A stretch of DNA of 64,000 nucleotides from Flavobacteriaceae bacterium (GTDB lineage Bacteria > Bacteroidota > Bacteroidia > Flavobacteriales > Flavobacteriaceae). How positions within the stretch are numbered: position 1 is the first letter of the stretch; every line of letters starts with the position of its first letter. The stretch lies in contig JAENXC010000016.1 in NCBI GenBank assembly GCA_016649715.1, forward strand, positions 34,578 through 98,577, read 5' to 3'. Positions 35,384 through 43,097 of the stretch are shown one piece after another. The notes beneath the pieces were generated by a model. That model did no database searches, was not told the origin of the DNA, and saw only the letters and a program-made list of their open reading frames with translations. The position numbers and the translations under genes are program-made.

Positions 35384-36811
35384 ATGAATTTTAGTAGTTT
35401 TTTAATCATGCGGCACGAGATTTTACTTTTAGTAATAACATTAGTGCTGCTTGTAGCCGAAATTTTTATTCCTAATAATAAAAAAAGCAGCACGGTACAT
35501 CTTGCAATTTTTCTTTTTGGGATCCATACGGCCCTTGGTTTTATGGCCCTGGATGAAAGCAGCCTCTTTGGAGGGATGTTCCACACCAATAACCTTATTC
35601 ATTTCTTTAAAAATGTCCTGAATATTGGCGTGTTTATTCTTTTATTGCAATCTGCCGACTGGCTGCAGGAAAAAATAGTCACGCAAAACCGGGGAACCGA
35701 ATTTTTCATCCTGCTCTTCTTTTCTTTACTGGGCATGTATTTTATGATTTCGGCAGGTGATTTCCTAATGTTCTACTTGGGTCTCGAACTATCTACACTT
35801 CCTGTAGCTGCCCTTGCCGCCTATGAAATATTAAAAAGAAGTTCCAGTGAAGCCGGTATAAAATTAATCCTTTCGGCCGCACTTGCCTCGGGAGTATCCT
35901 TATTCGGGATTTCGATGCTGTACGCTACCAACGGTTCTATCTATTTCAACGATATTATTGAAGTGATAACCTCTAATAACCTAACAATATTAGGCTTTAT
36001 CTTATTCTTTGCAGGTTTGTCCTTTAAAATTTCACTGGTCCCTTTCCACTTTTGGACCGCCGATGTTTACCAAGGTGCTCCAATAAGCATAGCCTCTTAC
36101 CTTTCGGTAATTTCAAAAGGGGCTGCGGTGTTTATCTTAATGATATTGCTGTTTACCGTATTGAAACCCCTTATGCATGTTTGGGAAAACCTGATTTATG
36201 TAATAGCCCTGGCTACTATGTTTATCGGTAACTTATTTGCGTTGCGCCAGCAAAACATGAAACGTTTTTTGGCCTATTCATCCATAGCCCAGGCAGGTTT
36301 TATATTGCTTGGATTAATCACCGGCACCCAGTTAGGCACAGCAACGGTGGTATATTTTGTAATGATCTACATTTTTTCAAACCTTGCCGCCTTTGGAGTG
36401 GTACAGGCAATTTCCCTGAAAACAGGCAAAGAAAACATGGACGACTATAATGGGCTGTACCGTACCAATCCCAAATTAAGCCTTATAATGATGCTTGCCC
36501 TATTCTCCCTTGCGGGGATTCCACCCGTTGCGGGATTCTTCGGGAAATTCTTTCTCTTTACCGCAGCAGCCAGTAAAGGCTATTATTTGCTGGTTTTTCT
36601 GGCGGTGGTAAACGTTACCATCTCCCTGTATTATTACCTGTTGGTAATAAGAGCCATGTTCTTAAGGCAAAATGACAATCCCATTCCGTTTTTCAAAAAT
36701 AAAATCTATATGCGGTTAGGGTTAATCATTACCGTGATAGGGATATTAGTTTTAGGTCTTTACAGCCCATTGTACGGTTATATATATGAATTAAGCACTG
36801 TTTATAAATAA
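35384..36811 (+). CDS. nuoN: NADH-quinone oxidoreductase subunit N
   Basis: 475 residues, antiporter-like family with FYLGLELSTLPVAALAAYE, FKISLVPFHFWTADVYQGAP, SSIAQAGFILLGLITGTQL and FSLAGIPPVAGFFGKFFLFT. Last pumping subunit of the operon. It lies 20 bp after nuoM and 7 bp before a small gene of unknown function. Confidence 0.96.
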   Translation: MNFSSFLIMRHEILLLVITLVLLVAEIFIPNNKKSSTVHLAIFLFGIHTALGFMALDESSLFGGMFHTNNLIHFFKNVLNIGVFILLLQSADWLQEKIVTQNRGTEFFILLFFSLLGMYFMISAGDFLMFYLGLELSTLPVAALAAYEILKRSSSEAGIKLILSAALASGVSLFGISMLYATNGSIYFNDIIEVITSNNLTILGFILFFAGLSFKISLVPFHFWTADVYQGAPISIASYLSVISKGAAVFILMILLFTVLKPLMHVWENLIYVIALATMFIGNLFALRQQNMKRFLAYSSIAQAGFILLGLITGTQLGTATVVYFVMIYIFSNLAAFGVVQAISLKTGKENMDDYNGLYRTNPKLSLIMMLALFSLAGIPPVAGFFGKFFLFTAAASKGYYLLVFLAVVNVTISLYYYLLVIRAMFLRQNDNPIPFFKNKIYMRLGLIITVIGILVLGLYSPLYGYIYELSTVYK

Positions 36812-36817
36812 GAAGTT

Positions 36818-37141
36818 ATGGCATTGGAAGGAAAACATTCTTTTGGAAGTATAGATGAAACCAGGGTAACTTTTGTTGAAAAGAATGTTACAGAAAACCG
36901 AAAAGATTTTTTACAAAAATTGCTTGAACACAATGGTTTTGAAGTAATTATTGAGGAAGAAAAAAAGCAGAAAGAAGAAGACCCTCAACTATACACCATC
37001 GCGGTGACCGATATGGTTTTTAATCCCACCATCTGGGTGTATGAACGCAAGTTAAAAACTTTTGACGGGCATAAAGTCACACCCAATTACTGGAACCAAG
37101 TTTCAGAAGATACCAATCCGCGTTACTGGAAAAATTCTTAA
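36818..37141 (+). CDS. conserved hypothetical protein at the end of the nuo operon
   Basis: 107 residues, MALEGKHSFGSIDETRVTFV..., with an FLQKLLEHNGFEVIIEEEKK stretch and then VTDMVFNPTIWVYERKLKTF and a tryptophan-rich tail (PNYWNQVSEDTNPRYWKNS). No TM helix, no cysteines and no motif that I recognise. The 6-bp gap after nuoN and same strand make it the last gene of the operon. It could be an assembly or accessory factor of the short complex I, but this rests on position only. Confidence 0.65.
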   Translation: MALEGKHSFGSIDETRVTFVEKNVTENRKDFLQKLLEHNGFEVIIEEEKKQKEEDPQLYTIAVTDMVFNPTIWVYERKLKTFDGHKVTPNYWNQVSEDTNPRYWKNS

Positions 37142-37149
37142 ATATCCCT

Positions 37150-37734
37150 TTAAGCAAATTCAACCATCCCATTGATAAGGGTATAGGTAATGGCGGATAT
37201 TAATCCTGTCAAAAAGATGATAACCGAAATAAAGAGGAGCCGCTGTTTATGTGCAATTGTTTTTCCTAAAAAATATAGATCGATTATCATTTCATCATAA
37301 ACATTCTGGCCTTTCTTCATTATTCGTTCAAATTCGGTCTTAAATTCAGAGAGGGAAAGTTTTGCAAAATTTTCGGCATACAGCGTTCCTTTGTACCCGC
37401 TTTTTTTATAGGAAGCTCCAAAATATCGATGGGGCAGCATACTGAACAATGCGAAAATCATTGACAGCATACTGCAGATTATCAAAATTCGAGTGCCGAT
37501 TTCCAATGGGATTTTTTGCGATTTAGGAACCACAAATAACAATCCTAAGAGAAGTGAAGATATGATGGAATTGACAGTAAGCACCATTCTGGCCTTGTTG
37601 TCCACCATTTTCAGCAGGTTGTAATGATTTCGAGATAGGGTTTTAAATAGGGTTTGTACGCCACGAGAATCATATTTTTTCAATTTTTCTGGTTTGGTGT
37701 CATTACTGGTGCTCGGGTTGGTTTCTTTTTCCAT
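37150..37734 (-). CDS. Pycsar-effector-like (DUF5706) transmembrane protein
   Basis: 194 residues. The hallmark of this family is the segment TLFKTLSRNHYNLLKMVDNK followed by ARMVLTVNSIISSLLLGLLF, which matches the (N)H..L...aD.KA..ll..Na.iis pattern of Pycsar PycTM effectors. TM helices at about 52-70, 82-102 and 168-190. In Pycsar the effector is activated by cCMP or cUMP and disrupts the membrane. No uridylate/cytidylate cyclase gene is adjacent. It lies 12 bp after, and in the same direction as, the ATP-cone nuclease gene, so it is its operon partner. Confidence 0.72.
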   Translation of the reverse strand: MEKETNPSTSNDTKPEKLKKYDSRGVQTLFKTLSRNHYNLLKMVDNKARMVLTVNSIISSLLLGLLFVVPKSQKIPLEIGTRILIICSMLSMIFALFSMLPHRYFGASYKKSGYKGTLYAENFAKLSLSEFKTEFERIMKKGQNVYDEMIIDLYFLGKTIAHKQRLLFISVIIFLTGLISAITYTLINGMVEFA

Positions 37735-37746
37735 AATAGCAACAAA

Positions 37747-38589
37747 TTATAAATTGCACAGTTTTTTTATTTCGCTTAAAACTCTTTTTTTCCTCAAAGG
37801 CGAGATTCCTATTTTTTCCAATAAAAAAGATGATTCGTAAAGTTCTTTGGTCAATATAATATTGTTTTCAATGAGATGGTCTTTTTCGTTTTTGGTCAAA
37901 GTTGTCAATGTGGTGATGGGGTAGAGGGCAAACTTGTCCACGTTTTGTTTTATGCCGTTGTTTTCGGGATAGTCCCAACTCAATAAATGAAGCCCTACAC
38001 ATTTGGCGTAGTCAATTGCATCCGAAGAAAAGCGGGTGTTGGTCACTAACCAACCCTGTTTTAAATGCGATGCTTTCTCAGGGTCGTTGTTCCATCGTTT
38101 TTGAATGTCGAGAAACCTAGCGTTTATGTATAGTGGGACTTTTACGTTGCTTACTGTTTTGGGGTCTGAATGAAATTTACATTCCACCGTGTAAGTATTG
38201 CCATCTTTTTCGGCCAGAACGTCCACTTCGTGGGAAACACATTCGCCTTGCATGATAACGCCAACTTGCGTGGAATAGCCATGATGCTTTAGCAGTGCAC
38301 TGATCAAACGCTCAAAAGGAAAGCCCGTTGGTCCCAAATCCAGAATTGCCCGTTTCAAACTGTATTTGGAGGCTGATATTCGATTGAGTTTTTTTAATAG
38401 TGAATAAGCTTTTTTATAGATTTCTTTGGAAGACATTCCGTCATACAAAGTTGGAATTATGTTTTCTACAATTTCGTCTATTTCACTTTCGGAGGCTTTA
38501 CTTCGTCTAAGAGAGGTTTTCAACTTTTCCACCTTGAATTCCTCAATCTCGCCGTTGAATTTTTTTACCGATATGATTTTATTCTCCAT
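37747..38589 (-). CDS. ATP-cone domain fused to PD-(D/E)XK nuclease, paralogue
   Basis: 280 residues, same length and order as the protein at 16509-17351: ATP-cone (ISVKKFNGEIEEFKVEKLKT, DGMSSKEIYKKAYSLLKKLN), then LGPTGFPFERLISALLKHHG and catalytic-type residues in HEVDVLAEKDGNTYTVECKFH (quoted minus nothing essential: Asp, then Glu-x-Lys in VECKFH), and the same C-terminal segment VGLHLLSWDYPENNGIKQNV. It is paired with the DUF5706 membrane protein rather than an RNase. Nucleotide sensing plus DNA/RNA cleavage is inferred from the domains. Confidence 0.8.
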   Translation of the reverse strand: MENKIISVKKFNGEIEEFKVEKLKTSLRRSKASESEIDEIVENIIPTLYDGMSSKEIYKKAYSLLKKLNRISASKYSLKRAILDLGPTGFPFERLISALLKHHGYSTQVGVIMQGECVSHEVDVLAEKDGNTYTVECKFHSDPKTVSNVKVPLYINARFLDIQKRWNNDPEKASHLKQGWLVTNTRFSSDAIDYAKCVGLHLLSWDYPENNGIKQNVDKFALYPITTLTTLTKNEKDHLIENNIILTKELYESSFLLEKIGISPLRKKRVLSEIKKLCNL

Positions 38590-38642
38590 ACTATTTTCAA
38601 TTTATATTTTTAAAATGTTTATCAATTTAAAGACCCATTAGG

Positions 38643-38751
38643 GACTTAAGACTGTAAGACTTAGGATATAGGACTAAATATTCTTGGTAACAAGGTAATA
38701 TTTATTCAAAAAAGAATAAGATACACGTCTTATGTCCTTTTGTCTTAGGTC
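38643..38751. repeat. inverted pair of GACTTAAGAC/GTCTTATGTC-type repeats
   Basis: gacttaagactgtaagac at 38643-38660 and, in opposite orientation, cgtcttatgtccttttgtc at 38726-38744. Same family as the repeat at 3911-3950. The rest of the 182-bp gap is AT-rich and shows no gene. Confidence 0.5.
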
Positions 38752-38771
38752 AAATCTCTTGATGAGTATAT

Positions 38772-39671
38772 TTAAAACCGCAGAATTTCCGTCATTAAAC
38801 CAAAACGAATAATATCCAGTTGCTGTTTAAAGTAAATGTTGTAATAATCCAAACCGTGATAAAACTTGACAAAGAAGCCAATATCTTCCAAAAATTTTGG
38901 ATGGTAATAAAATGTAAATGCACCGCTGAAGCGTTTTGTGTCAAAGGTTTTCCAATCATTTATTTCATCAAACATCCAAGTGGTTTCAAATTTTAATGAA
39001 AAGTTGGCCTTTCTTTTTCTACTGAAAAAACCGCGATCCAAAGGAAGCTTGTAAGCGAAAAACGAATTGTGCCATCGAAGCCCGCTATACTGTCCCTGCA
39101 ACTCGTTGAGCATCCAGCTTTTGGGATGGATTTCCAAGGAGCTTTTAAAAAATTTCACGGCATTTACTTGGGAGCCGTAAGAGGTGTCTATAAAACCTAT
39201 TTCAAGAAAATTGGTTGCGAAATTGCCAGATTGCAAATTGATGGAGCCATCGCTGTTGTAAAAATTACCATCCTGACCATTGGAATGATGTGCTATTTTT
39301 CCAAATAAAGTGGTATGATGGGTCAATTCCGGATGGCCAAATAGATAATACATGGAGAGCTGCGGAATATAGCTTGGTGTTTTTACGGGATATGACTCTT
39401 CGTTAAACATTCTAATGGTAATTTGTGGCGTTAGCACCATCATCAGTCTTGAATCTGCCCGTTTTCGAACCACAAAATTGGGGTTGAGGTTGGCCTCAAA
39501 CAAAAGCGGCTCCAGATTGCCGATGTCTGTGGGAAACGTTATATAGCTATCGCTTTGGTTAATATGGGCAATCTTTGCCAGGTCCAGTCGCGGTAAGGTA
39601 TCTGTTGGCTGTTGGGCAAAGATGTTGGTTATCCACAAAAGAAATAATACTATGTGGAATGAGCGGATCAT
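38772..39671 (-). CDS. outer-membrane phospholipase A-like protein
   Basis: 299 residues with a signal peptide (MIRSFHIVLFLLWITNIFAQ). The barrel has IAHHSNGQDGNFYN..., resembling the catalytic His-x-Ser (HQSNGR) strand of OmpLA/PldA, an Asn further on in GNFATNFLEIG and a terminal segment FFVKFYHGLDYYNIYF like the sG.GesL.dYn strand. It would hydrolyse phospholipids that reach the outer leaflet. It overlaps the upstream membrane gene by 4 bp and ends the 14-gene run. The identification is by motif only. Confidence 0.6.
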   Translation of the reverse strand: MIRSFHIVLFLLWITNIFAQQPTDTLPRLDLAKIAHINQSDSYITFPTDIGNLEPLLFEANLNPNFVVRKRADSRLMMVLTPQITIRMFNEESYPVKTPSYIPQLSMYYLFGHPELTHHTTLFGKIAHHSNGQDGNFYNSDGSINLQSGNFATNFLEIGFIDTSYGSQVNAVKFFKSSLEIHPKSWMLNELQGQYSGLRWHNSFFAYKLPLDRGFFSRKRKANFSLKFETTWMFDEINDWKTFDTKRFSGAFTFYYHPKFLEDIGFFVKFYHGLDYYNIYFKQQLDIIRFGLMTEILRF

Positions 39672-40060
39672 GTTTTTCTATTTGTACTTATATAAATTAG
39701 CCCAGCAAATAATAGGGTAAACACAATTCTGAATGCCATTGCACCTATGGTCTGGTTTTCATAAAGCCCACCCGAATGGATATGGAGATAAAACGCGGCG
39801 AATGCGAAAAACAGAAAGAGAGCTGCGGAAAGCATTAGCCAGAAGGCCCAGTTTTTTGATTTTATAAATCCATAGGCTACAATTAAATATACAATACCCA
39901 TTGTCAAATTTGTCTTCACAATAAAAGGTACATAGTTTCCCTCTTTTGCACGGATGCCAAACCAGTCGAACAGGACAGAGCTGCTCATAAACACGGTAAG
40001 TAAAGCAAAAGCAATAAGCGCAATTGCGATGACATATCTAAATATTTTATTTTTTTTCAT
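39668..40060 (-). CDS. four-TM membrane protein of unknown function
   Basis: 130 residues from MKKNKIFRYVIAIALIAFAL; this start follows the LOG gene by 11 bp, while an upstream in-frame start would overlap it. TM helices at about 8-28, 46-66, 73-95 and 105-125, with an HIHSGG loop between the third and fourth. The fold resembles small DoxX-like or DUF membrane proteins; no functional motif is visible. Its stop overlaps the OmpLA-like gene start. Confidence 0.65.
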   Translation of the reverse strand: MKKNKIFRYVIAIALIAFALLTVFMSSSVLFDWFGIRAKEGNYVPFIVKTNLTMGIVYLIVAYGFIKSKNWAFWLMLSAALFLFFAFAAFYLHIHSGGLYENQTIGAMAFRIVFTLLFAGLIYISTNRKT

Positions 40061-40071
40061 AATCTTATAGG

Positions 40072-40821
40072 TTAAAATTTCTTTCGGTTTTCCCCGTACC
40101 ACCATTTGGGTTTGTATTGTGTTTTCACCAATCCAAACCTTTTAATGGCGTGAATTTTTATGTGCTCTACTACTTCTTCGGCAGAATCGGTTACAAAAAG
40201 CAGTTTCATATCCTCGGGGCTTATACTTTCGTTTTTGGCCATTATTTGTATGTGTTCACACAATTCTTTGTGATATTCCGAATCGAAAATAACAATCGGG
40301 AAATTCTGGATTATCTTGGTTTGTATCAGGGTAATCGCCTCAAAGAGTTCATCCAAAGTGCCCATTCCGCCTGGCATAACTACGTATGCGTATGAATATT
40401 TCATCATTAAAAATTTCCGGACAAAGAAATACGGGATGTCTATCCACTTGTGCAAGTAAGGGTTGGGTTTTTGCTCAAAGGGTAAGATTATATTTACACC
40501 CACTGAATAGCCACCTGCTTCAAAAGCCCCTTTGTTCGCAGCTTCCATAATACCGGGACCGCCTCCGGTCATAATAGTGAACCCTAATTTTGAAAGATCT
40601 GCCCCAATTTTTTCAGCATTTTGGTAGTGTTTGGAATCCGGACTGAACCGCGCCGAACCAAAAACGGTAACACAGGGCCCGATAAAGTGCATTTTACGAA
40701 AGCCTTTTATAAAATTATACTGAACTTTCAGTGTAAAAATAAATTCCTTGAATCTGGAACGTGGCCCTCGAAGAAATGGCGATTCGCTTTTTTGTAAATG
40801 ATATTTTATGTTGTTTTCCAT
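40072..40821 (-). CDS. LOG family protein (TIGR00730 phosphoribohydrolase-like)
   Basis: 249 residues. Rossmann fold with GGGPGIMEAANKGAFEAGG and PGGMGTLDELFEAITLIQTK, the two signature motifs of LOG/YvdD enzymes that hydrolyse N6-substituted or plain nucleoside 5'-monophosphates to base and ribose-5-phosphate. In bacteria the real substrate is usually AMP-type nucleotides. It is the gene after the two ABC permeases, overlapping by one base, so it belongs to the same operon even though a transport role is not obvious. Confidence 0.88.
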   Translation of the reverse strand: MENNIKYHLQKSESPFLRGPRSRFKEFIFTLKVQYNFIKGFRKMHFIGPCVTVFGSARFSPDSKHYQNAEKIGADLSKLGFTIMTGGGPGIMEAANKGAFEAGGYSVGVNIILPFEQKPNPYLHKWIDIPYFFVRKFLMMKYSYAYVVMPGGMGTLDELFEAITLIQTKIIQNFPIVIFDSEYHKELCEHIQIMAKNESISPEDMKLLFVTDSAEEVVEHIKIHAIKRFGLVKTQYKPKWWYGENRKKF

Positions 40822-41942
40822 CAGTTTACTTTTTTATAGCTCCAAACGGCCAAACCATTCATTATAATAGCATATAGCAGCGTCTTCCACAGTTGGGGTA
40901 GGATATCCATAAAACCGGAACCTTTCAACAATACCATTCGCACAATTTCCACAAAATATTTTATGGGATTAAATTCCGTAACTATCTGTGCCCATTTGGG
41001 CATGCTTTCAATTGGTGTGAACAAGCCGCTCATTAAAATAAAAATCACCATAAAAAACCAGGCGATAAACATAGCCTGTTGTTGGGTGTCAGTGAAATTT
41101 GAAATGAGCAGTCCCATCCCAAGGATTACTAAAATGTAAATAGAAGTGAAAACGTAAAGTAGGATTAAACTTCCCACCATGGGAATATTGAAAATTATTT
41201 TTGCAAGTATCAGTCCAATGGTCAACAGCCCCATTCCTATTACCCAAAAAGGAAATAATTTTCCAATGATAAATTGGCTTTTGCGAATGGGCGTTACATT
41301 GATTTGTTCCAAAGTACCTATTTCTTTTTCCCTAACAATGTTCATCCCAGAGAGAAATAGGGTTATCATCGTTACAAGCAACACCAAAATTCCGGGAACC
41401 ATAAAGGTTTTATAATCCAAGGTAATATTGTACCAAAAGGATGGGATGCCCTCAATCGTCACAGGTTGCACAGTTTTTTTTGATGTTTCCAAAATGGTCA
41501 TTTTCACATCTTTGTTGAAGCTTTGTACAATTTGATTCACATAAACACTTTCCACACCAGCCGCCGCGCCATCAATGGCATTAATAGTGATGGATAAATC
41601 GGTGGTTTTTTCCTTAATTAGATTTCGTTCAAAATGATTTGGTATTTCCAGCACCACGTCAACTTCTCCACTCAGCATCGCAGAACTGGCTTTTTCCTGT
41701 GAAGGAAAATCGGTCAGAACATTGAAATAGGTAGAGGCGTTAAACTTCTCAATCAGTGCGCGGGAGGTTGAGCTGTGATCGTAATCTATATATGCAAACT
41801 TGATGTTTTTTACCTCATAAGTAGCCGCATTGGACAGAATAACAAGTTGCAATATGGGCAGGATAAATATGATAGGCAACATCCCTTTATTTCTAAAGAT
41901 TTGCTTGAACTCCTTTTGTATGATGTAGCCGATGGTCTTCAT
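40821..41942 (-). CDS. ABC-2 type transporter permease (YbhR-like)
   Basis: 373 residues, MKTIGYIIQKEFKQIFRNKG..., one N-terminal TM, a large extracytoplasmic domain (35-175) and five C-terminal TM helices, with the NIVREKEIGTLEQINVTPIR coupling motif. Architecture as in YbhR/YhhJ. It overlaps the upstream permease by a single base and the downstream LOG gene by one base. Works with the second permease and the two ATPases, the HlyD adaptor and TolC in a tripartite exporter. Confidence 0.92.
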   Translation of the reverse strand: MKTIGYIIQKEFKQIFRNKGMLPIIFILPILQLVILSNAATYEVKNIKFAYIDYDHSSTSRALIEKFNASTYFNVLTDFPSQEKASSAMLSGEVDVVLEIPNHFERNLIKEKTTDLSITINAIDGAAAGVESVYVNQIVQSFNKDVKMTILETSKKTVQPVTIEGIPSFWYNITLDYKTFMVPGILVLLVTMITLFLSGMNIVREKEIGTLEQINVTPIRKSQFIIGKLFPFWVIGMGLLTIGLILAKIIFNIPMVGSLILLYVFTSIYILVILGMGLLISNFTDTQQQAMFIAWFFMVIFILMSGLFTPIESMPKWAQIVTEFNPIKYFVEIVRMVLLKGSGFMDILPQLWKTLLYAIIMNGLAVWSYKKVN

Positions 41943-43048
41943 TATTCCAATCGTATTTTATATTTTTTGACACTTAACCCAATAAAGAATATGGTCATCC
42001 CGATTAATATTAAAGTTTCCTTCCAGATATAAGCCATTCCAACGCCTTTGAGCATAATGCCTTTAATGATGATGATAAACCATTTCGCAGGGATTATATG
42101 GCTGATTATTTGAAGTGGTGCTGCCATGCTAGTTATCGGAAAAATAAATCCGGAAAGCAGTATTACAGGTAACATCAAACCCATCAAGGAAATCATCATC
42201 GCGGACTGTTGTGTTTCTGCGATGGTTGAGATTAAAATTCCCAACGCCAAGGAGGTGATTATAAATAAAACACTTTCGGCGCCCAATAAAAACAGACTGC
42301 CCTGAACCGGCATCTTAAATATGAAAATGCTCAAAAGTACTATTACTGCTGCATTGATGACAGATAGAAAAATATACGGAACCACTTTCCCTATAATAAC
42401 CTGAAAGGGTTTTAAGGGTGATACCAACAGGATTTCCATCGTGCCCAATTCCTTTTCGCGAGTGATGGAGATTGAAGTCATCATAGCCGAAACCAGCATT
42501 AAAATGATCGTCATAACTCCGGGCACAAACATAAAAACGCTTTTAAGTTCCGGATTATAAACCATCCTAGTTTGTGGAATTATCTGATACTCCACGACAA
42601 TACCTTTATTTTTTGATTGCTGATAATTTTGAAGTATCGCATTGATATAATTGGTTATTGAATTTGCGGTATTTGGGTCGGTAGCGTCGGTTATTATTTG
42701 AATAGTAGCTTTCTGTTCTTTGATTAAATTTTTGCTGAAATCTTTTTCAAAATTCAACACTGCTTTTATTTTTCCCTTTTTAAAAGCAGTTTCAATATCT
42801 GCTTCTCGGGCAATCATTTGATTTATAGTGAAGTATTTTGACGCTGAAATCTTATTGATAATTTCTTCCGTAGTGGCATCTTTTGAATGATCTAAAATGG
42901 CGATATCTACATTGTTGATTTCATTGGTAATGGCAAATCCGAAAAGCAATATCTGGGCAATGGGCATACCAAAAAGTATAAACAACGACCGTCTATCCCT
43001 GAAGATATGGTAGAATTCCTTTTTTATAAAACCTATAAATCGTTTCAT
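41942..43048 (-). CDS. ABC-2 type transporter permease (YbhS-like)
   Basis: 368 residues from MKRFIGFIKKEFYHIFRDRR. A longer frame starting at 43108 would run through the 15-bp inverted repeat at 43063-43095 and overlap the ATPase gene, so it is rejected. N-terminal TM, extracytoplasmic domain, then TM helices with SITREKELGTMEILLVSPLK. Partner of the permease downstream. Confidence 0.92.
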   Translation of the reverse strand: MKRFIGFIKKEFYHIFRDRRSLFILFGMPIAQILLFGFAITNEINNVDIAILDHSKDATTEEIINKISASKYFTINQMIAREADIETAFKKGKIKAVLNFEKDFSKNLIKEQKATIQIITDATDPNTANSITNYINAILQNYQQSKNKGIVVEYQIIPQTRMVYNPELKSVFMFVPGVMTIILMLVSAMMTSISITREKELGTMEILLVSPLKPFQVIIGKVVPYIFLSVINAAVIVLLSIFIFKMPVQGSLFLLGAESVLFIITSLALGILISTIAETQQSAMMISLMGLMLPVILLSGFIFPITSMAAPLQIISHIIPAKWFIIIIKGIMLKGVGMAYIWKETLILIGMTIFFIGLSVKKYKIRLE

Positions 43049-43062
43049 TTTTTGTAGGTAAT

Positions 43063-43095
43063 AGACCTCACAGGTCTTTGAGACCTGTGAGGTCT
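43063..43095. repeat. perfect 15-bp inverted repeat inside the exporter operon
   Basis: agacctcacaggtct (43063-43077), loop TTG, agacctgtgaggtct (43081-43095). It sits in the 49-bp gap between the ATPase stop and the permease start. This sequence belongs to the well-known flavobacterial interspersed inverted repeats and would form a stable mRNA hairpin. Confidence 0.85.
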
Positions 43096-43097
43096 GG

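Noticed and set aside
37150..38589. A complete Pycsar system
   Set aside because: No pyrimidine cyclase domain is present in the adjacent gene, which is an ATP-cone/PD-(D/E)XK protein.
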